Source: Chrysophaeum taylorii (Eukaryota > Sar > Pelagophyceae > Pelagomonadales > Pelagomonadaceae). From it: a stretch of DNA of 64,000 bases. The notes under the pieces are model-generated. The model ran no database searches, was not told where the DNA came from, and was given only the letters and a program-made list of their open reading frames with translations. This document shows, piece by piece, positions 32,640 to 41,729 of this stretch. The position numbers were made by a program, and so were the translations under genes. How positions within the stretch are numbered: position 1 is the stretch's first letter; each line of letters opens with the position of its first letter. Location: assembly GCA_029834535.1 (NCBI GenBank), contig JAQMWT010000523.1, positions 347,501 through 411,500 of the forward strand, in the 5' to 3' direction.

Positions 32640-34200
32640 TTTGGCTCTGCATACATACATAAGCGGGGTGGTGCCTTTTCTTCTTCTCGCATCTCGTTTC
32701 TCAATTTTGAGATACTACTCTTGGGCGTGTGGTGGCATCATCATCGGTCTTTCTGGTCAACAAGGCCGAGCCGCTGTTCTTCTTGTTGTTCTTGTCCCGC
32801 TAGCCCGCCCGAATCTTGTTCGGCTTGGTGGTGGTGCCGTACCAATGCCGGTGCCTGCTGATGTCGGAATGGATGGGAAGCATCGGCGTCTCATAGCCTG
32901 CTGCTCGGTGGCCAGCTCGAGACTCGTTCGTCCACATCATTCCCGGGACCTCAACCGAGGAGATCCTCGAGAACTCCACAGACTTCAAGAACGAACTCAA
33001 CTCCTCGAGCTGCTCGTCCTTGACCGTACTCTCGTCGCCGAAATGCTACCAAGCTCTCGCCGGCGATGGCGTCGAGTAGTACCGGCTGGGGAGGCCGCAG
33101 TCAAAGCGACACTACCGCCGACTTAACAACGGAACAGAAAGTGAGATGGCGCGCCGACAACGTGAGCGTGTCTTCGACAACATGGGCGGCTCCGAAAACC
33201 TTCCGCCTCCCCGGCTCATGCGCGTCGCCTGCAGACGCATACTCGCGTACCGCTGCGAGGACAAGCGCTTCTTGGGATCAAACCAACCGCGCTTTAAGGC
33301 GGCTTTGGTCGATGCCCTTGGCTTTGCCGACGTAGGCCTCGGGCTTCCAGCCAGTCGGGGTGCTTGAATGGCTGCGGGTCGCCCGCGCGTGCTGGTCTTG
33401 GCTCGGGCTTGACGTTCCACGAGCGGTAGATTTGACGAAGCTTTCGAACGAGGCGACGACCGGACTCTCCGAGTTTTTTGTGGAGCAAGATCCTGCTCCG
33501 GCGCCGTCTGCTGCTTCTTGCGCCGCTGTTCGAACGCAATAAGCCAGTCCTTGGGCACCTTCGAGCCGAGCTCGCTGCAGAGCACGGACTTTCTGCGTTA
33601 AGAGACGGTCCTACTTTTCAGCACGACTTCCGCGAGCTCGGTCGGGTTGATCGCCAACGCTGTGTAGAGGTGGGAACACTTCTTCCGGTCGGCCTTGAGC
33701 GTGAGTTTTGTCTTGAAGTTCGATTTGACCGACAACTTCGACGGCGAAGTTCGCGCGAAGACTTCACGGACGTCAAGAACTCCAAGACTTTCTTTGATTT
33801 TCTCCCGAATTTCTGGCCGCGCAGTGGCGCGCTCAACGCTTTGAAGACAAGACCGCCGGGGGCACCGCCGAGCTCGAATGGGCCAAAATCGAACGAAAAA
33901 GAAAGGCTGCGCGTCTGAGGCGCAAACACTCCTCCCATCGCGCGATCGACGCGTCAATTCTATCCGCGGTGATTCTGGAGGATGAAGTCGCTGACTAGCT
34001 GCACGAGCATGACTCTCTGGTGATGATGACCTCGGCACTCGAAAAGCGTGGCGAGAAGAGACCAGTCCACAGTGGGGACGTTCTGCGGTCGTCGGACTTG
34101 AGTCGCTTCCGACCGTTGGCGGCACGTAGGGCGCCAAGATTGGTCTCGCCGTACGGTCGCCAACTTCAGGCATAGTGGTGTAGTCATACGGGTTGTTGAA
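32640..34200 (-). pseudogene. decayed unidentified locus
   Basis: Protein-like stretches occur in changing minus-strand frames: IDASIARWEECLRLRRAAFL (about 33895-33955), KIKESLGVLDVREVFARTSP (about 33735-33800), KLTLKADRKKCSHLYTALAI (about 33640-33710), SKVPKDWLIAFEQRRKKQQ (about 33505-33565), KLGESGRRLVRKLRQIYRSW (about 33415-33475), TGWKPEAYVGKAKGIDQSRL (about 33295-33355). Stops separate several of them. This suggests one coding sequence broken by indels, or a gene with unrecognised short introns. I do not recognise the family. From 32640 to about 33050 I see nothing coding. Confidence 0.35.
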
Positions 34201-34241
34201 GAGTCTTCTTCTTCGACGCAGGGCAAAGAGCATCAACATAA

Positions 34242-35324
34242 ATGAAGGTGGCTACCAGGACGACGACGACGGGCTTGGTGTTGGTGGGCGCCGCGTCGTT
34301 CGTAGTGTGGTTGAGGGCTTGGCGACGGCGCGAGGTCGAGCGATTCCGACGCCTTGCCCTCGAACTCGCGAGCGTTGGAGTGGTGAAAGTGCGCGGGTCG
34401 ACGGGATGGAGGAAGTACTTGGCGTGGAAGAAGTTCGTCCCCATCCTCGAGAGGGCGTGGCGCGAGGTGGTGCCGTCGTTCGATATCCGGGAGCCAGCGA
34501 CGTGGCCTGTCATCGAGAGGGGCAGAGCGCACGCTTTTACGTACAAGCACGGAGGTTACGGCGTGCGGCTGTGGCGAGACCATTACGAAGCGGAAGCGAC
34601 CGCGAGCGCCTTTGCTGGCGGTGCTTTCGAGAAACCAAGGGTGCTCGGGGAGGCGCGGGTCCTCTTGCACGGCGAGGAGAACAGCTGGGCAATCACAAAC
34701 TTTCCCCACCCAACACGACGCGGGCCGACGCCGAGGCACGCGCACGTCGACGACGGAAGGGACGGCCGCTTCCCCAAGACAAACCCCCGAAGAGGCCTCG
34801 ACGTCTTCCGCGACCAAACCATCGTTGGCTTGTATTGCTGCACCCCCGGCGACCTGACCGAGGCCGCGGGAGTTACGATCCTTTACCCCGGATCGCACTT
34901 GCTTATCCTCGAGATGCTGAACCGGCGCCCGTTCGCCTGGGCTGCGCTCCAGGCTGCCCTCCGGGATGGCGCCCTGGACGAGCTCAAGACCCAGATCCCC
35001 ATTTCCGACCACGAGATGCTGCTCCTCGCCGGGCCCCTCGTCCACGGCGCGTCCTACGCCGAGGTGCCGATGCGGAACGGCCAACCCAGAACAATCATGA
35101 ACCCAAAGGTCTACGTCGTTTCGGGGGACTTCGACCCATCATCACCCGTGGCCGCCTGCGCCCGCGATCCGCGCTCCTTTTGGATCGCCGCCGGCAGATC
35201 CCGTGCTGACTTCGACCATCTCCTCGCCGCTCTCGACCTCGCCATCGCAACCCGGGAGCGCGATATCCCCGAGGACGAGGCAACAACTACCTCGCCGCGA
35301 AACTTGGAGCACCGTGCCTTGTGA
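34242..35324 (+). CDS. membrane-anchored phytanoyl-CoA dioxygenase-like (Fe(II)/2-oxoglutarate) protein
   Basis: 360 residues, single exon, ATG 34242. Residues ~9-27 form one hydrophobic anchor followed by a basic RAWRRRE stretch. The C-terminal half has the layout of PhyH-type oxygenases: HAHVDDG (first metal His and Asp), GVTILYPGSHLL, then LLLAGPLVHGASYAEVP (distal His) and RTIMNPKVYVV (2-oxoglutarate Arg). The family hydroxylates lipids and small molecules; the substrate here is unknown. The annotation is by motif, so another double-stranded beta-helix oxygenase subfamily is possible. It converges with the large orphan at 35500. Confidence 0.6.
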   Translation: MKVATRTTTTGLVLVGAASFVVWLRAWRRREVERFRRLALELASVGVVKVRGSTGWRKYLAWKKFVPILERAWREVVPSFDIREPATWPVIERGRAHAFTYKHGGYGVRLWRDHYEAEATASAFAGGAFEKPRVLGEARVLLHGEENSWAITNFPHPTRRGPTPRHAHVDDGRDGRFPKTNPRRGLDVFRDQTIVGLYCCTPGDLTEAAGVTILYPGSHLLILEMLNRRPFAWAALQAALRDGALDELKTQIPISDHEMLLLAGPLVHGASYAEVPMRNGQPRTIMNPKVYVVSGDFDPSSPVAACARDPRSFWIAAGRSRADFDHLLAALDLAIATRERDIPEDEATTTSPRNLEHRAL

Positions 35325-35499
35325 TGCCGAGCGAGACTCCGAGAGCCTGGCGTTGAGTGTGATTATTACGTTCCTTGTCTCTCCGACATCTCGCGTCTTC
35401 TTTTCTACGCGTCGGGGTAGGAGGAGGCAAACTAACTTAGGCGCTCAAGACGGACGAACGAACGAACGAAGGACGACAGCGCTTGTTATATATAATTAA

Positions 35500-38424
35500 T
35501 TATAGCGGGAGGGCGGAAGGGTGGGCAAGCCTCGCCTCGGCGGGATCATACGTCGCGGATTGGAGCAGCGATAGAGGTAGAAACGGGGAGGGAATCTCGG
35601 CGCGGAGCGCGGTGACCTCGATGGTAGCTTTGACGTCGTCACCACAGCCCGGGAAAAGGGCTGCGGTGATATTGAAAATGTCGGGTGCGGTGGATTCATG
35701 GATTTCAAGCTTTGCCACCTGGTCGGGAGGCACGACGACCACGCGCTGCGCGAGCACTTTTGGGACGGCGTCCAGCGCGGTGGTGCCCTGGACAAATTGA
35801 TCCAAGGACTTAGCATCAACAAGACCCGAAGGTGAGGCGAGGAGGAAAGCGACTTGTGTCGCGTTGTCTTGTGATCGGCCAGCGAGAAGTGCTCCGGCTT
35901 GGCCGCCCCAGTGCGTCGCGAAGGGCCGGAGTAAGGCCGCGGCTTCTGCGGGCTCGAGCGTGGCTTGGCGCTCTCCGGCAAGCGCCGCGAAGGCTTTGTC
36001 GAAGTCTGGCCCCTTGGAGGTCGCTGCCGCCGCTATGACTGCACAATGGAGCGCCCGGACGAGAAGAATCTCGGACGACGGCTGTCCCGTCGCCTCGTCG
36101 ACCCGCCTTTCGGGAATGTCAATCTCGATCAGGCGCCCTGCGCGATGTAACTCGAGGAGAGCCATCGTCGCGGCATACATGAAGAACGTGCCCAACGAGC
36201 GCCACGAATAATTGTTGCTCGAAGAAAAGAAATACGAGGCGTAGAGGCGGAAGTGCTCTGACGACTCGACGCGATAAACGTTGTCGAAGGCTGGTTTGAA
36301 AGCGTCGACCATGGGACAAGTGATCTCGTTTGTTTTCATCAAGCTTTGGATCGCGGCGTCCCTTGCGTCGTCAGCCGAGACGATGGCGCGCGCTGCCGAC
36401 GCCGGGATCGTGCCGTCGTCGATCATTTTCTCGACGGTCTCCCGCAAGTCGTCGTCCGAGGACGGCGGCGCATCGCGCAGGCGAGAGTACGCGGCTTCGA
36501 CTGCGGCAGCACAGCGACGTTGGTCGCGTCGCGCGCACAACGCGGCGCGCCAAATGGCGAAGCGCACGAACCCGACGAGCTGGTCTCGGGGGACCGTTGT
36601 TTTCGTCGTCGAAGAGAAGAACCTGGATATAGTCGCTGCGGCACCCTCATCTGGGTCCGCCTCGTCAGCAACCGGAAAAAAGACATGGGTGGCTTCCTGC
36701 GCGGCCGCAGCCGCGGTCTCGACAACCGCCCATGCTGACTTAGGATCCATCGTCTCGTCGATGAATTCTTGCGACCTATTCAAGTAGGCGGCAAGCCGCG
36801 ACACCATATTATCGTCGTCGTCGTCGTCGTCGTCGTCTTCGGGAGGCATTTCAAACTTGTCACCGCTTTCGAGTAACTTGTCTGCTCGGTCGGCGGCGGC
36901 CACGGCGGAGGCAACGGCCTCCGCGATTGAATTAGCTTCCAACGTCAACGCCGTCGAGACGAACTTGGCCAGTTGGTGAAAGGTGAGCCCGTCCGTCGAT
37001 CGCGCGCAGGCAACGGCGTAGCGTTCGCATTCGTACGCCGTCGGTCGCCGCGAGAGCACGCCTGCGTGGCCAAGGAGTTCGGCGAGGCCCGCGGCGACGA
37101 CGCCGCGCCGTTCGTCACTCAGTAATAGCTCCTCGAGGTTCCCGGGGTGGTCGAGGGCCGCTGCGAGCGCCTCGGCCATACCTCGTTCCAAAGCGTCGTC
37201 GTCGTCGTCGTCGTCGTCGTCCTGGTGCTTTTGCGACAAGACCCGCGCGCCCTCCAGGAGAAGCACCCGCAACTTTTCGGTCGCCGACGGCGGCGCCTCC
37301 CGCCGACGCTGCTTCTTGGCCGACGCCGCCGCTGCTAATGGCTTGCGCTGTGCTTTGAGCGCCCTCACTTTCGCCCGACTGCTCGACCAGAAGCCTCCGT
37401 CCCCTGCGTGGGGCTCGCTGAGATGGGCAGTGTAGTCGTCCATGAAGTAAGTCGCGACGTCGTGCTCGGCGCGGCGGTACGAGTCGAGACCAGGGAAGCT
37501 GAGGTCGAGTGGGTGCACGTGCTCTTGCACGCATTCTGACAGAGGCTGTGGGTTGCCCTCGGGGTCGACGAGACCGTGCGGGTTCGCTGGCAGGCGATAC
37601 ATTGGCAACGCGATGGTTGGGTCGTTTTCTGCGACGGACGCGAACTCGGCCGCGATGAAAGCCTCCGCGTGTTTTTTCTTCTTCTTCCTCGTCATCCTCT
37701 TGGAAGGCTTTTTCATTGCGGGCTCCGGCGGCTCGGCGACGACAACAACAACACTTGTGCTTCGGTCCTGGTGGCGCGCCGCGCGGTTGGTCCACTCGGC
37801 CTCGGCCCGCGCGACGACGTCGGCGGGCGAGGGATACGGGATCCGCAATTCGCGAAGCCGCGCCTCGTGGCCAGGGAGACTCGGGGGGCGCGTGTCGTAC
37901 GCTGCGAATCGTGCCCTCAGGTCTCCCCACATCCTCCTGCGATTGCGCTCGAGCTCCCCCTTCGACTCGCGAATCGCTTCTGCCAAACCATCTTCGTCCA
38001 TTCCGTCGTCGCCACTGCGGCGCGCCTCGAGGTCCGCAACGCGCTCTGAAAGCTCTCTCTCCGCCAATCTACCCTCGTCCATCGCGCTGAAAAGCGCGCC
38101 GCGCGCGCAGAATCTGTGGTACTCTTCCCATTCGCTCGCCTCCGACTTGGACGCATACGCCGGGGCGGGAGGAATCACGGCGTCGGCCGGTGGCGCCGAC
38201 TGGGCACGGCCGGGCGTCTTCGCTCGGGCCTCGTCGTGGTCTGCCTCCACGTCGCACCGCTTGGCGGTGATCAGACTCCGCTCATCTTCTTTTCGCGTCA
38301 AAGCGTGCGCTTCCATCAGCCGCGTCCTCCGCTCGCCCACCGCCTTCCGAGCGCGCTCCGACGCCGCGATCAGTGCGTCGATCTCTTCGATCCCGCAACT
38401 CAGCTCGTCCTTGCCACTCGTCAT
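35500..38424 (-). CDS. large orphan protein with coiled-coil and Asp-rich segments
   Basis: 974 residues from ATG 38424 (the open frame reaches further upstream only through non-ATG codons). The N-terminal ~200 residues are charged and helical (coiled coil likely: IEEIDALIAASERARKAVGE and following). A basic KKPSKRMTRKKKKK stretch lies near 240. Two Asp runs (GAC repeats at about 36810-36838 and 37197-37221) separate helical Ala-rich regions. The C-terminal ~450 residues look folded, with aromatic segments such as FRLYASYFFSSSNNYSWRSL. I recognise no enzyme motif; the repeats and coiled coils would fit a structural or flagellum-associated protein, but that is only a guess. Confidence 0.6.
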   Translation of the reverse strand: MTSGKDELSCGIEEIDALIAASERARKAVGERRTRLMEAHALTRKEDERSLITAKRCDVEADHDEARAKTPGRAQSAPPADAVIPPAPAYASKSEASEWEEYHRFCARGALFSAMDEGRLAERELSERVADLEARRSGDDGMDEDGLAEAIRESKGELERNRRRMWGDLRARFAAYDTRPPSLPGHEARLRELRIPYPSPADVVARAEAEWTNRAARHQDRSTSVVVVVAEPPEPAMKKPSKRMTRKKKKKHAEAFIAAEFASVAENDPTIALPMYRLPANPHGLVDPEGNPQPLSECVQEHVHPLDLSFPGLDSYRRAEHDVATYFMDDYTAHLSEPHAGDGGFWSSSRAKVRALKAQRKPLAAAASAKKQRRREAPPSATEKLRVLLLEGARVLSQKHQDDDDDDDDDALERGMAEALAAALDHPGNLEELLLSDERRGVVAAGLAELLGHAGVLSRRPTAYECERYAVACARSTDGLTFHQLAKFVSTALTLEANSIAEAVASAVAAADRADKLLESGDKFEMPPEDDDDDDDDDNMVSRLAAYLNRSQEFIDETMDPKSAWAVVETAAAAAQEATHVFFPVADEADPDEGAAATISRFFSSTTKTTVPRDQLVGFVRFAIWRAALCARRDQRRCAAAVEAAYSRLRDAPPSSDDDLRETVEKMIDDGTIPASAARAIVSADDARDAAIQSLMKTNEITCPMVDAFKPAFDNVYRVESSEHFRLYASYFFSSSNNYSWRSLGTFFMYAATMALLELHRAGRLIEIDIPERRVDEATGQPSSEILLVRALHCAVIAAAATSKGPDFDKAFAALAGERQATLEPAEAAALLRPFATHWGGQAGALLAGRSQDNATQVAFLLASPSGLVDAKSLDQFVQGTTALDAVPKVLAQRVVVVPPDQVAKLEIHESTAPDIFNITAALFPGCGDDVKATIEVTALRAEIPSPFLPLSLLQSATYDPAEARLAHPSALPL

Positions 38425-38646
38425 CGCCCTTCCTAGATAGGGTCCATACTCGGTGGCGGCTTTCTCTGTTGTTGTTTCTGTTGCGATGACGTAAAAAATT
38501 ATTACAATACAAAAGCCTGGTTCTTTATAAATAATAACGCATAGGGTTTTTCCCAACGTTGGGAATTAATTCACTTCGTCTGTCTGCTGCGAGATGGTCA
38601 ACGTGCGAGGGTAAAGTTGAGCTGTTATTAACTCAACGGGAGTAAA

Positions 38647-39794
38647 CAAGTGCAGGCCATTAAGTTCACCTAGTCCCAATCTCTAACCCCAGTAAGTTCA
38701 CCTGGTCCCAGTAAGTTTCGTATAAGTTCACCTGGTCAGTAAGTTCACCTAGCTCACACCAACTCCTTTGAGCTCGTCGCTCTCGCCTCCGCCAATCAAA
38801 GCTGCTTTGATCCGCACGCGCCGCCAACCTTTGAGTTTACTCTAAAAACTTTACTCTAAAAACCCCAGTATGTTCACCTGGTCCCAGTTTCACCTGGTCA
38901 CTCAGTTCACCTAGTCCCAATCTCAAACCCCAGTAAGTTCACGTGGTCCCAGTAAGTTCACCTATAGTGCGCGTGTAGACGCCGGGAGGGGGCTTATCGG
39001 TATTGCGCAGCACGTGTGGGGTAGGGTGGAGTCGTCGACACAGATGAGTATATCCTCGGGGATGCCGATCGACAGAGAGCCACGTAGAGCTGGACGTGGC
39101 AGAAGACGGGCTTGGGAAAGAGGACGCCAACCTCGCGGGGCGTCTGGCCCTGGCTCTTGTTGATCGTTTGGCGTAGGCGGGCCTTAAGGGATACAGGTTG
39201 GAGGAGCCTCGGTGACAACGACACGATCGATCATGTATCAGGTACCGTTGCAGTGGCCGTGCGACGGGTCGAGATTGCGAAGACATTAAGCTCGCGCTCA
39301 AAGCCAGCATGCCGTTGGTTGTCAGGGAGTTGAAAACTCGACTGTAAAGAGCGAGGCGTCGTCTTCCGACCCAGCCTAGTCAGCCGAAAAGAACTCCGAC
39401 GTCTCGTCTGCGGGAAAAAAAGGCCGCGGTCATGCGCGCGTTGTCAGCATCGACAACATCGTTTCGACGCGGCGTGAGAGTGGCGCGCTGAAAGAGCCGC
39501 CGCGGGTCGTGGAAATAGTCTGCGAGGTCGCCGTAGACGGCTTGGAGGATCACTGTCTGGCTCTCGCGCCTACCTGATCCTTACTCTCCGGCCTACGTGA
39601 TCCTTACCCTAAATCGAGGGACCCACACACCCCCCCCCCTCTTAGCAGTCGACATTTGAAGACAGACAGACACCCCTCTTAGCAGTCGACATTTAAAGAC
39701 AGACAAACAGACACACCCCCCGTCTTAGCAGTCGACATTTAAAGACAGACAGACTGTCAGACAAACAAACAAACAAACAAACAAACAAACAAAC
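38647..39794 (-). mobile_element. Helitron copy A (non-autonomous, carries a helicase C-terminal fragment)
   Basis: Begins with CAAGTGCAGGCC like copies B and C. The left part is a degenerate array of GTAAGTTCACCTGGTCCCA units. On the minus strand it carries the end of a Helitron Pif1-type helicase: LRNLDPSHGHCNGT (about 39253-39300), then TINKSQGQTPREVGVLFPKP and FCHVQLYVALCRSA (about 39060-39170). A TGA interrupts NGT-YMIDRVV. The far end lacks the TAGTTAGGA terminus of B and C and instead passes into three inverted LTR-derived fragments and an ACAA repeat. No Rep domain is present, so it could move only in trans. Confidence 0.8.
39638..39794. repeat. three inverted fragments of the copia LTR core plus an ACAA tetranucleotide run
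   Basis: The string TTAGCAGTCGACATTTAAAG (one copy with a T-to-G change) occurs three times, each followed by ACAGAC units. It is the reverse complement of the middle of the LTR at 41475-41621. From about 39757 comes an (ACAA)n run. Confidence 0.9.
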
Positions 39795-39804
39795 ACTCAA
39801 CGGG

Positions 39805-40322
39805 CAGGGCGGGCGCAGAAGGGGGGCCGATCAGATCAGAGCGGCAGATCAGTGCGCTGAGCAAGGCGAGACCAGCGCGGGGTGAGCGAGGAGGGAGGAC
39901 AAGAAGAGTCTCGGCGACTGAGCAGCAGCAGGCGTCAACAAAGCAGCGGGTTATAGGGAGAGGCATGTAAAGAAGGCGTGCTTTGGGGTGGGGTACTTCC
40001 CTAAGGGCGAGGCGAGGCGAGGCGAACGAAACGAGACGAGACGAGACGAGAGTCCCGTGTGTTGTTGCTCAACGCCGCTCTGCAGCCGAAGGACTCCGGT
40101 CCTCCGTCCGACCACCGCATCGCCACCACTTTGCTTTCCATCATCATATTTCGTAGACAATTAATTAGTTCTATGTGGTGGCGTATCTGTCGGACGTGGT
40201 CGGACGAAGACGACGAGGAGAAGGTACGCTCGCCGCGAACGTGCCACACAAGCGACAGGACCCAAATCTATTCGATGATCGCGGCAGATAGGTCAAAGGG
40301 GGTACACGGATGTGGAGGGTCA
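39805..40322. other. intergenic, no supported gene
   Basis: Contains pentanucleotide runs: GGCGA (about 40008-40026) and ACGAG (about 40032-40051). No coding frame is convincing. Confidence 0.6.
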
Positions 40323-41393
40323 TCAACAGATGAGGACTTGGCTGTTCTTCTTGGACCTGGCCCTCGCGTCGCACGGATCGCACTCGACGGCCCCGTCTCG
40401 GCACTCGACGAGGGGTTCGCAGCACGCGAAGCCGCCGGCGACGGCGCCGGCGCCGAAGATGCCATTCTTCAACCTCTGTTTCCGGCGTTTATGGGCGAGG
40501 CAGCGTAGAAGGGTATCGTGGAATTTGAACTCGGCGATAAAGGCATCGTCAGTCCCGAAGTGCTCGAAACTGGAGAGGAGGACGCGCTTGGCGCCGGAAA
40601 GGGCCGGGTGATTCTCGTTGAACCACTCGGCGAACTGGTCGAAGGTGAACTTGTGCCGTTGTTGTGAGCGCGTATCGTCCTGGAGCATCTCCCATACGTC
40701 CTCGACGTCGGGCATCGTGACGTCGACGCCGTCGGCCCACATGGCGGCGGCAAGGTCAGCAAGAACTATAAAATCATCTTTTGGACTACTCGCGCTTTTC
40801 TTCTTCGCCGCAAGCTGCTGCTGCCTTCGCATGATCATCTCTTTCGCATACGCGCCGCTCCGAAGCACGTGGATTTCGGTTTCCTTTCCGATTCCAGGGA
40901 AAGTCTTCTCGAGGTCGCGTCGTTTGACCGCCTGGTCGACGACGTCGGCCACGCTCGGCGCGACCGGCACGTGGCGGACCGGTTTGAAGTCGCGGCACAG
41001 CTCGAACCCGCAGCGTCGGATGTGCTCGAAGACGAGGCGCAGCCGAGCGACGACGAGCGGGTCGACGTGGTCGCGGAAGCGAGAGTAGTCGAGAGCGAAC
41101 GGCTTCGTCTTCTTGAACACGATCGAGTTGTCCATGCCGTCGCTCTCCAGCGTGCCCTTCCTATTGAGCGATATTTTGTCCATATTCGACAAGGCGGCCA
41201 TCGGATCGTCGCCAGGCACGGTCTGAACGCCCAGCAGCTTCTCGTCGTGCGTGGTCATGCCCTTGGTCCTCGCTCGATGGAAACCGACGTAGTCCAAATA
41301 ACGAGACCGCGATTGGTCCGTGTTCATGTAGTCCCTCGACGGATTTAGCACCGAGGTGATGCGGCTCGGAGGCAGCGTGTCCTCGTGTTCCAT
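40323..41393 (-). CDS. orphan protein with degenerate EF-hand-like segment and Cys-rich tail
   Basis: 356 residues, ATG 41393, single exon. It lies between Helitron A and the copia element and has host-like GC-rich codons. The N-terminal ~100 residues contain short aromatic/proline motifs (SRDYMNTDQSRSRYLDYVGF, KPFALDYSRFRDHVDPLVVA), a helical basic segment follows (~185-200), and residues ~225-275 (MPDVEDVWEMLQDDTRSQQR then KFTFDQFAEWFNENHPAL) look like an EF-hand that lost its calcium ligands. The last 40 residues have six cysteines (FACCEPLVECRDGAVECDPC). Function not recognised. The KFTFDQFAEWF pattern is common in flagellar EF-hand proteins, a weak hint only. Confidence 0.55.
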   Translation of the reverse strand: MEHEDTLPPSRITSVLNPSRDYMNTDQSRSRYLDYVGFHRARTKGMTTHDEKLLGVQTVPGDDPMAALSNMDKISLNRKGTLESDGMDNSIVFKKTKPFALDYSRFRDHVDPLVVARLRLVFEHIRRCGFELCRDFKPVRHVPVAPSVADVVDQAVKRRDLEKTFPGIGKETEIHVLRSGAYAKEMIMRRQQQLAAKKKSASSPKDDFIVLADLAAAMWADGVDVTMPDVEDVWEMLQDDTRSQQRHKFTFDQFAEWFNENHPALSGAKRVLLSSFEHFGTDDAFIAEFKFHDTLLRCLAHKRRKQRLKNGIFGAGAVAGGFACCEPLVECRDGAVECDPCDARARSKKNSQVLIC

Positions 41394-41469
41394 TCTTTCT
41401 TCACCAGGTGGTTTTATTAGACAAATGAGGTCCTATGTTGTTGCACTTAAAAAATGCCTAAACGATAGT

Positions 41470-41474
41470 ACTAG
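41470..41474. repeat. 5-bp target-site duplication of the copia insertion (left copy)
   Basis: ACTAG directly precedes the TGTGAGG start of the 5' LTR. The same five bases follow the 3' LTR at 48800-48804. Confidence 0.85.
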
Positions 41475-41621
41475 TGTGAGGAAGCTATGACACTTACCCC
41501 TGCACCACGTATCCAGTATCCATACGTCTTTAAATGTCGACTGCTAAGAGGGGGGGGTGTGTGTGGGGATCCATACGTCTTTCTGTTATCACTAGTCTAA
41601 CGCCTCATTTCATTCGTAACA
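41475..41621 (+). repeat. copia 5' LTR
   Basis: 147 bp, TGTGAGG to CGTAACA. Compared with the joined 3' LTR it lacks 18 bp (GCATGAAGGATGTGGGTG) after the GTGTGTGTGGGGA stretch and has a few substitutions. Confidence 0.88.
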
Positions 41622-41636
41622 TGGTACCAGGTGTCC
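41622..41636 (+). promoter_or_regulatory. primer-binding site
   Basis: TGGTACCAGG starts immediately after the 5' LTR and resembles the initiator-tRNA-Met complement TGGTATCAG used by many copia elements. Confidence 0.65.
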
Positions 41637-41729
41637 ACCGCGGTCGAACGACTGCTTGACTTCACGGATAACGGCGACTCCTCCTCGGCTTCAGTTCATT
41701 GCTACGTGTTCGGTTCGTTATCGTTTATC

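Noticed and set aside
31890-32660. Lys-Gly repeat frame on the minus strand
   Set aside because: Produced by the hexanucleotide array and antisense to the UPF0126 gene.
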